A DNA stretch of 64,000 nt from contig BSYQ01000001.1 in NCBI GenBank assembly GCA_030272585.1, positions 6,324,001 to 6,388,000 of the forward strand, read 5' to 3'. Of this stretch, positions 58,309 to 64,000 are shown piece after piece. Under the pieces are notes generated by a model. It was not told the origin of the DNA. It saw nothing but the letters and a program-made list of their open reading frames with translations, and ran no database searches. This stretch comes from Bryopsis sp. KO-2023 (taxonomy: Eukaryota; Chlorophyta; Ulvophyceae; Bryopsidales; Bryopsidaceae). Made by a program: the position numbers and the translations under genes. Numbering within the stretch: the first letter of the stretch is position 1; every line of letters begins with the position of its first letter.

Positions 58309-60164
58309 TCAAAAGAGACCATCTTGGGTGGCCAGGAGGTCGACTCGTCGATCATCCACCCCCATCGGAATGGAATCTTGGAGTTGGCACTTGAATGCTA
58401 GCGCAACTGCACCAATGCTCAAGAAAATCAACCACAGAATAGAAAGAAAGCATAATCTGGGAATTTTTCCATCAATGAATGCCCACGACGAACAAGGAAA
58501 TGAAAATAAGGCTCAGTTTTGGACAGTCATCGGAAGCATCCATTAGAAAAAGCTCACCCAGCACTGGAGGGCTCCATCCTTTGCTCTTGGCAGTTTCCAA
58601 TGTCCTCGAGACGAACGCATCATAATATCTACAAATTATCGAATAAACTGCTCATGGAGGCAAAATGCTAGAATAAAGCAAGATTGGAGGGATTGCTGGC
58701 CGTGGAAATTGAGATAATTTTTAATTTGCTTCAACTCACGGCTGGCATTTGATCCACCAGAGCAAAGGGTACATGCCAAAAGATATTTTTATCACAGGAA
58801 ATCTGTTTTCCATATTCGTGTTTAGCTGCTACTTGTGATGTTTAGATGTAATGCATTCACACTCCTTACCCTCCTCCACGACCAAGGCGATTCTTGGATC
58901 TGTCAAAAGCTAGGCCAGGCATCACAAGGACGTCCAAGCCACCATCGACATCCAAAGCTGTTCCCAACATAACCACACTCAACCACCAGCCATTAATACA
59001 AGAAATATCACAATAGAATAATGAATGTCTTCCCCTGGTTGTAGATGCTGGCTAGAACAGCAACACCCCTCCTTTTGAGTGACAGAGAAACAAGCTACTG
59101 TTTTTCCATTATGAAGTAGACAGACTGGAATCAACCTTACAATCCTGTCTCGAGGAGCTGTCCGGATGAGTCGCCTCTGGTTCAAGAATGTTGAAGGGGG
59201 GGACTGGCCTCAAGTCCGACAACGATTCTGTATCACCCAACAATTCAAAATCAATCATCGTGCCTTCCCTTCACCAAATTCAATCGGCCAGTTTTTAGAT
59301 ATTCCCTCAGGAAAAGGCCAAGGCAGAAGTCATTGCATGGCGCAGAAATATGAGGGGCCAAATCACTTATCCACACGGTAGACAGTCTACATGAAGCTTC
59401 CGACCTCGAAGTAAAATACATTTGGCGAGACAAAAAACAAAGCAAGAAAGTAGAAATAAACAAAAAGGTCAGGAGGGCTACCATAAGCGGGCAAAACCAG
59501 GAAAGCTCCTCACCGATTTGCACCAAATTCATTTCTCGAGGCCCGGATCCGACAATCGGAACAAAGCATGTTTTCCCTTTATCACGACCACAGCTGTAGT
59601 ATCTCAGTTTACGCTCCCCAATCTAATTCAGAAAACGAGTATCATGCTGGAGGACGATATGCGGGGGGGGAGTACCAGTGGCCAGAGCTTCCTGTATGAT
59701 TGGTGATGTGTCCACTTCGTTGAGCCGATCACAGTGCACGTAGACCCCCAAATTCTTGCACTGCTTGAACCAAGGGCTGCTGGTGACTGCCGAGCAGATT
59801 GCCGAACCTGCAAGCAGCATCTGCATTCCATTCATTTGAACAAACCCCATCATCCTGCCACAAATTTGCACAGATCCCAAACTGCGCACAAATCCACCAC
59901 CCCAATTTCTCGACTCCCCAAGGTTTGGATGGTAATTCTTGTTCATGTGGTCAAGGTGTAAAAATGAACTCGGCCCCTCCTCTCCCCCTCACTTTCTTGT
60001 GCCTTATGCGTCCTCGTCAGACTTTTGAGCGCGCTTTTCACCGCCGTCCTGGCGACTGATTTTGCCTCAACCAATTCGGAATGCGACATGTGGAGTTGAG
60101 CCAACGCTCTCATGAAAAAATCGCGGCCATGCGTCGGGCCCTTCTCCAGCAGCACCCTTGCCAT
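58309..60164 (-). CDS. MTHFS: 5-formyltetrahydrofolate cyclo-ligase (5-FCL/MTHFS), about 7 exons
   Basis: Converts 5-formyltetrahydrofolate to 5,10-methenyltetrahydrofolate using ATP, recycling folate in the mitochondrion or cytosol. Exons 60164-59993, 59807-59676, one or two around 59.5-59.2 kb, about 59205-59136, 58957-58870, 58628-58558 and 58406-58309. Family features: KSVARTAVKSALKSL at the N-terminus, WFKQCKNLGVYVH, FNILEPEATHPDSSSRQ (plant: MNILEPAPVDAQG), [34 protein letters not shown] with the hallmark LGRGGGYYD, and the final VALAFKCQLQDSIPMGVDDRRVD. The middle exon after ALAT is ambiguous: a reading with MYFTSRSEAS...VWISDLAPHI resembles the family but lacks an obvious acceptor. 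The start at 60164 is the first ATG; a shorter start at MRALAQL is possible. Confidence 0.87.
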
Positions 60165-60472
60165 CTCAAGCCGTCATGGAAACAAGACGGTGTGGGGTGG
60201 AGCGGGATGACCAAATTAATGCCTCATTTGGAATCCATGTCAGAAGATCAAAAGAGGAGCAGGACTGGGTTCCAACACACAGACATGAGCAGAACGGGGC
60301 AGCACCCCTGTCTGATAAATTCGAGCGACATCGTGTGAATCCATGCACAAGGATCGGACCTTCAACAAGTAACGACCCCGGCCTTCCCGTTATCATCTCA
60401 GGTTGATTGGAGGAAGGCAGCTCGCATCACCACCAAGCGCATGCCCGCACAGCGATTCGTGCAGAACGGGTC
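60165..60472. promoter_or_regulatory. Divergent promoter region between 5-FCL and TGD3
   Basis: About 310 bp between head-to-head starts, likely shared upstream control. No element recognised. If TGD3 starts at 60407, its leader shortens this region to 242 bp. Confidence 0.4.
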
Positions 60473-63343
60473 ATGGTTGCAGGAATTTGCGTGGGGACGT
60501 CCCAGCCCGAAGCTCGATTCGATCAAAAATCAGCTGACAGGCGCAGGAGTCCGAGAGGGCTCGGTTCTGAAGCGCTCCCGACCTTGCGCCAAGCAAAAGC
60601 GCGTTCAGCAACGAAAAGGTTTTGCTCGGTTTCAGCAGCGGCCAAGCAAGACAAGGGCCTAAACGACGTATTCAACGTGAGCATGACCTATGACTAATCC
60701 CCCCCCTCAAAGAAAAAAAATGAAAGTCAAAATAAAAGAAAAGAAAAGAAAAGAAACAAATACATAAATCATAGTGTTGTTTCTCAACATCCCCACTGAC
60801 TGATTTCATCTCCTGCATCCAGGGCGCAGCTGGTAGGGTTGAACAAAATGGAGCCATGGCCAGCACCAACCCTTACTCTGAGTCCAAGGAGGTCCTGATT
60901 GAGTTCGAAAACGTCCACAAGAGCTTCGGATCCAAGTCCATATTGAGGGGGGCAAGTTTCAGGATATACCGCGGGGAAGCAGTCGGGATTATCGGAGCCT
61001 CGGGAACAGGCAAATCCACCGCTCTCAGATTGGCTGCTGGGTTGCTGGCACCTGACAAGGTAAAAATCTCATATCCTCAAACCTACGATTGGTGATTTAT
61101 ATATTGGGGGAAATTGTCATCACTCTCCCCCCCCCCAAAAAAAAAAGAAAAAAGAAAAGCAAATTCCGACCAAAGGTAGGTAATTGGCTTTGTACTGAAT
61201 TTCCCCACCTGAGTGCTTTTTTTCAACAGAATGAGGTATTTAAATCTCAGTTGAAAAGAAACAAAAACAATAAGATGCTGCGCAGAGAAGTGTAAGTCTA
61301 AGAGGTGCGTGGGATTTCGAGTTCGATGTTTTAATGATGATGTTTTGCGTTGGAATTTCAGGGTAAGATTTTTATCAAAGGGAAGGAGAGGTCGGGTCTG
61401 CTGGCAGATGGTGCCGATGATGAACATCTAAAAATAGGGATGGTTTTCCAAAGCGGGGCGCTCTTCGATTCGCTGACGGTGAAAGCATTTTGGAGTTGCT
61501 GTTTCATATTGTTGATCATCCCGTTGCTAATATGGAAATTTTTCATTTTTTTCTCGAACGCTGTCTGAGGTTGGGTTTTTTGTTGACCAATTCAAAAACA
61601 GTTTACATCCGTATTTACATATCGTTTCTTTATTTATAAATAATTGAAGCTTGCAGGACACCTATGTTTCATTCGTAACAAGTTCGAATAGCTTTTGATA
61701 AAGCAATCATCATGCCTGACCAGGAGTAAAATGTTTGCTCAGGTGGGGGAAAATGTTGGATTCTTGCTGTATGAGCATTCCAACCTACCCGATTCCCGCA
61801 TAAAGGAACTGGTTGCACAGAGCCTGGGAACGGTTGGGCTTACGGTGAGGTCCGAGAGGAATCTGATACGAATATCATATTTCCCCACGATCAATCGGTT
61901 TTGATGTCCCCTTATCTGATATGACAATATAAACGAAAGGACCATAGCCACTCCGAAAGTCAACGTCACTTTTTGAAATCACAGTTGGTGGACGGTGCAA
62001 TTGTTGTTGTTTTTTTCTTTTTCCTGTTTTTGATGGAGTTATGATCCAGTAAGCAAGATCGCCCCTCGCTGGCGGAGAGAAAAAAATTGAAATGATGCCC
62101 ACAAGATTCCTTTACGTGGCAATTTTCCTGAAAATCGCTAGAACTTGTATGGATTCACTTCAGGGTTCACTGTACTGTGGCGTATGAATGAAGTCTTTTT
62201 TTCTGTCTGTTCTATTGTTTTTGCATAGGGTGTGGAAGACTTGTACCCCTCGCAGTTGTCTGGGGGTATGAGGAAACGTGTGGCTTTGGCCAGAGCTGTT
62301 GTAATGGATGATGATAACGACAAAATGGAACAGGTATGGCCAGAATGGTTGACTGTGCAAAAGATGCTGCACGTGAGCAAATGTGTGTACAATGTTCCAT
62401 TCCGTGGAAGTGTTTCTCATTGTTATTAGATTTCCCAAAATAAAAAAGGACGCTTTTGGAGGCCAAGTTCTGGAATGCTGGGAAGGGAAAATGGAGGGGG
62501 GGGGGGGGGGGCTGCCAATTTTTTTATCGACCATAATTGAATGTGGGGACCAAATAGTGATTTTCTGTGCATTTACGGTAAAAAAACTCGTTTTTTTTTT
62601 GAAAATTTTGATGTGCTCAGATATTGATGTACGATGAGCCGACAGCAGGACTGGATCCCGTTGCTTCGACCGTAATCGAAGATTTAATGAGGAACTTGCA
62701 TGAACCTCCTTCGAATGGAAACCAGAATTCCAGAGGTACTTGATCCCCCACACAAATCACCTGAAATTCACTGTGCCGAATTGGCTCCGTTTGAGTTTTT
62801 TCCCATATGATTGGCAGTTATAGCACATGCCCTTTTGATTTGTTCTAGTTTTCCTGTTTGTATTTCTTTGTTTGTTTTTTGGGGGGGGGACTTGTCTGTG
62901 TTTGGCTGTTCCCATTTTTACATCGTCAGTTTCCGTCGCGTCAAATTTATAGACATCAGTGACCGTCCACCGTTGAGAAACAGCATGACTGACATGCAAT
63001 GCACGACTCTACACCACTGTTCATTGCATATGATTTTGAGGAGGGACCCATTCCTTCGAAACATCGGTTCGCACAGAACATTGGCCGTGCACCTTTTTCA
63101 ATCAAAACTTAAATGAATAAAACTCAAAACTCTGAATGTTTTTACCCAGGCGGGGGATTCTCCAGCTACATAGTGGTCACCCATCAGCACTCCACGATCA
63201 AGCGGGCCGTCGACCGCCTGATTTTCCTGCACGATGGAAAAGTGGTGTGGCAGGGATCCACCAAGGAATTCGACACCACCCAAGAGGCCATCGTCAGACA
63301 ATTCGCAACTGGGAGTTTGGAGGGACCCATTCAATACGTGTAA
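60473..63343 (+). CDS. TGD3: TGD3: plastid envelope ABC-transporter ATPase for lipid import, 7 exons
   Basis: Cytoplasm-type ABC ATPase that works with TGD1 (permease) and TGD2 (substrate-binding) to move ER-derived lipid into the plastid for galactolipid synthesis. Exons 60473-60676, 60823-61059, 61362-61478, 61743-61844, 62229-62333, 62621-62735, 63150-63343 agree in phase and give 357 residues. The first about 75 residues are basic and Ser/Ala-rich with a CSVSAAAK-like end, fitting a transit peptide; the second exon then opens the ATPase (VLIEFENVHKSFG). Seen: Walker A GASGTGKST (126-134), FQSGALFDSL (Q-loop), signature LSGGMRKR (230-237), Walker B ILMYDEP (256-262), switch HQHST, and the TGD3-specific tail QFATGSLEGPIQYV. 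The TGD3 identity is secured by the close match of this tail and the middle (VGENVGFLLYEHS) to Arabidopsis TGD3. A start at 60407 would add 22 residues. Confidence 0.93.
62496..62511. repeat. G16 run inside a TGD3 intron
   Basis: Uninterrupted 16-G run in intron 62334-62620. Confidence 0.9.
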
Positions 63344-64000
63344 CAGAGGAAAAATGCCTGTGGGATGTACTATTTGACTTAATTTCACCGTTCTTGTTTC
63401 TCTACCAGGAAGTTTTCCGGTGGTTGCTGGACAAGGGGTGTGTGTGACCATTGATGTTGTGGCGAACGGAATATATCGTTTGTCTGATTGGTTGTGAATT
63501 GCTGGTGGGTTTGTGTGAGGGTATATAAATCAGAGATGGATGGGGGGGGGGATTGTGAAAATAGTGGCTTTTTTGATTTTTTTTTTATTGGTGACGGTAG
63601 TGGGGAGGGGGGAATGGAAGGAATCGAAACTTTTAACATCTGGCTATCATTCATGTTCCCAAATTTGTCTTGATCCATTTGAATGATTGGTTGCTGGACT
63701 TCTTTTTCACTTATGAGGGCCCAAGTGCTGCATCAGCTTCAGCTCTGATTCTGGATATAGAAGTGCAAGTTTGCTGTAACGAATGAATGCATGGGATTGC
63801 CTTTGACCAAAGGACACCATTCCTCGTTTGTTTAATCGAATGTGGCCACCTCATCGCCCAATCTTGTTTCCAACACATGCCAAAGCTGATATACACAGGG
63901 AGTAACTCCAACACATGCCATAGCAGATATGAAAAGGGAGATGTATGTATCTAGGACCATTCACCAAGTTCAGAAGCAGTGTATTTTTTTGTGGCCCATT
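63344..64000. other. 3' flank of TGD3
   Basis: Downstream sequence with G runs (63541-63550) and T runs, presumably 3'UTR and spacer. No gene recognised to the window edge. Confidence 0.5.
63869..63940. repeat. Imperfect direct repeat, two copies of about 34 nt
   Basis: Copies at 63869-63902 and 63907-63940 share TCCAACACATGCCA, then AGC-GATAT and GGGAG, with a 38-nt spacing. They lie near the window edge, so more copies may follow. Confidence 0.7.

Noticed and set aside
1-64000. Transposons, retroelements or virus-like elements
   Set aside because: No reverse transcriptase, integrase, transposase or capsid-like motif and no long terminal repeats were seen.

Overview
The window is nuclear DNA from a photosynthetic eukaryote, most likely a green-lineage alga (chlorophyte or streptophyte); the species cannot be named from the sequence alone. 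Evidence: nearly every gene is split by short GT-AG introns (mostly about 80-500 nt) whose phases join cleanly; there is a plastid lipid-transport ATPase (TGD3) with a transit-peptide-like leader, a second plastid-targeted membrane protein, a plant-type A20/AN1 stress protein, a UFD2-type E4 ligase, and a bacterial-type glucokinase with a presequence. Introns and spacers are full of homopolymer runs (A/T, and G or C runs of 12-16 nt). I saw no retroelement, virus-like element, CRISPR array, rRNA or credible tRNA.

Layout, left to right: BLTP2/SABRE/Hobbit-type bridge-like lipid transfer protein (-, 117-12226); WD40 protein with two WDxR motifs (+, 12373-15392); plastid bPH-domain membrane protein (+, 16580-18145); gamma-tubulin complex component GCP2 (+, 19500-22476); a giant RNA-repair 'Swiss army knife' protein (-, 23525-28079); UFD2/UBE4 ubiquitin E4 ligase (-, 29281-34863); bacterial-type glucokinase (-, 36353-39658); an orphan 354-aa ORF (+, 39978-41042); an 866-aa protein with a glycine-rich tail (+, 42191-45522); a solitary RIG-I/Dicer-family helicase (+, 46410-50277); a decayed ankyrin-repeat gene; about 4 kb of homopolymer-rich, strand-asymmetric DNA (52.2-56.4 kb); an A20/AN1 zinc-finger protein (-, 56519-57208); 5-formyltetrahydrofolate cyclo-ligase (-, 58309-60164); and TGD3 (+, 60473-63343).

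The genes look like independent eukaryotic loci rather than an operon. Three divergent pairs have close starts: BLTP2/WD40 (about 150 bp), glucokinase/orphan ORF (about 320 bp) and 5-FCL/TGD3 (about 310 bp). The two most interesting loci are RNA-centred. One is the single-chain RNA end-repair protein (RWD, MJ1316, 2H, P-loop kinase, second 2H-like, HAD and nucleotidyltransferase modules). The other is the stand-alone DECHH helicase carrying a HEL2i-like insertion, as in RIG-I-like receptors and Dicer, but with no CARD, RNase III or recognisable C-terminal RNA-binding domain. They lie about 18 kb apart with unrelated genes between, so a functional link is only a hypothesis.
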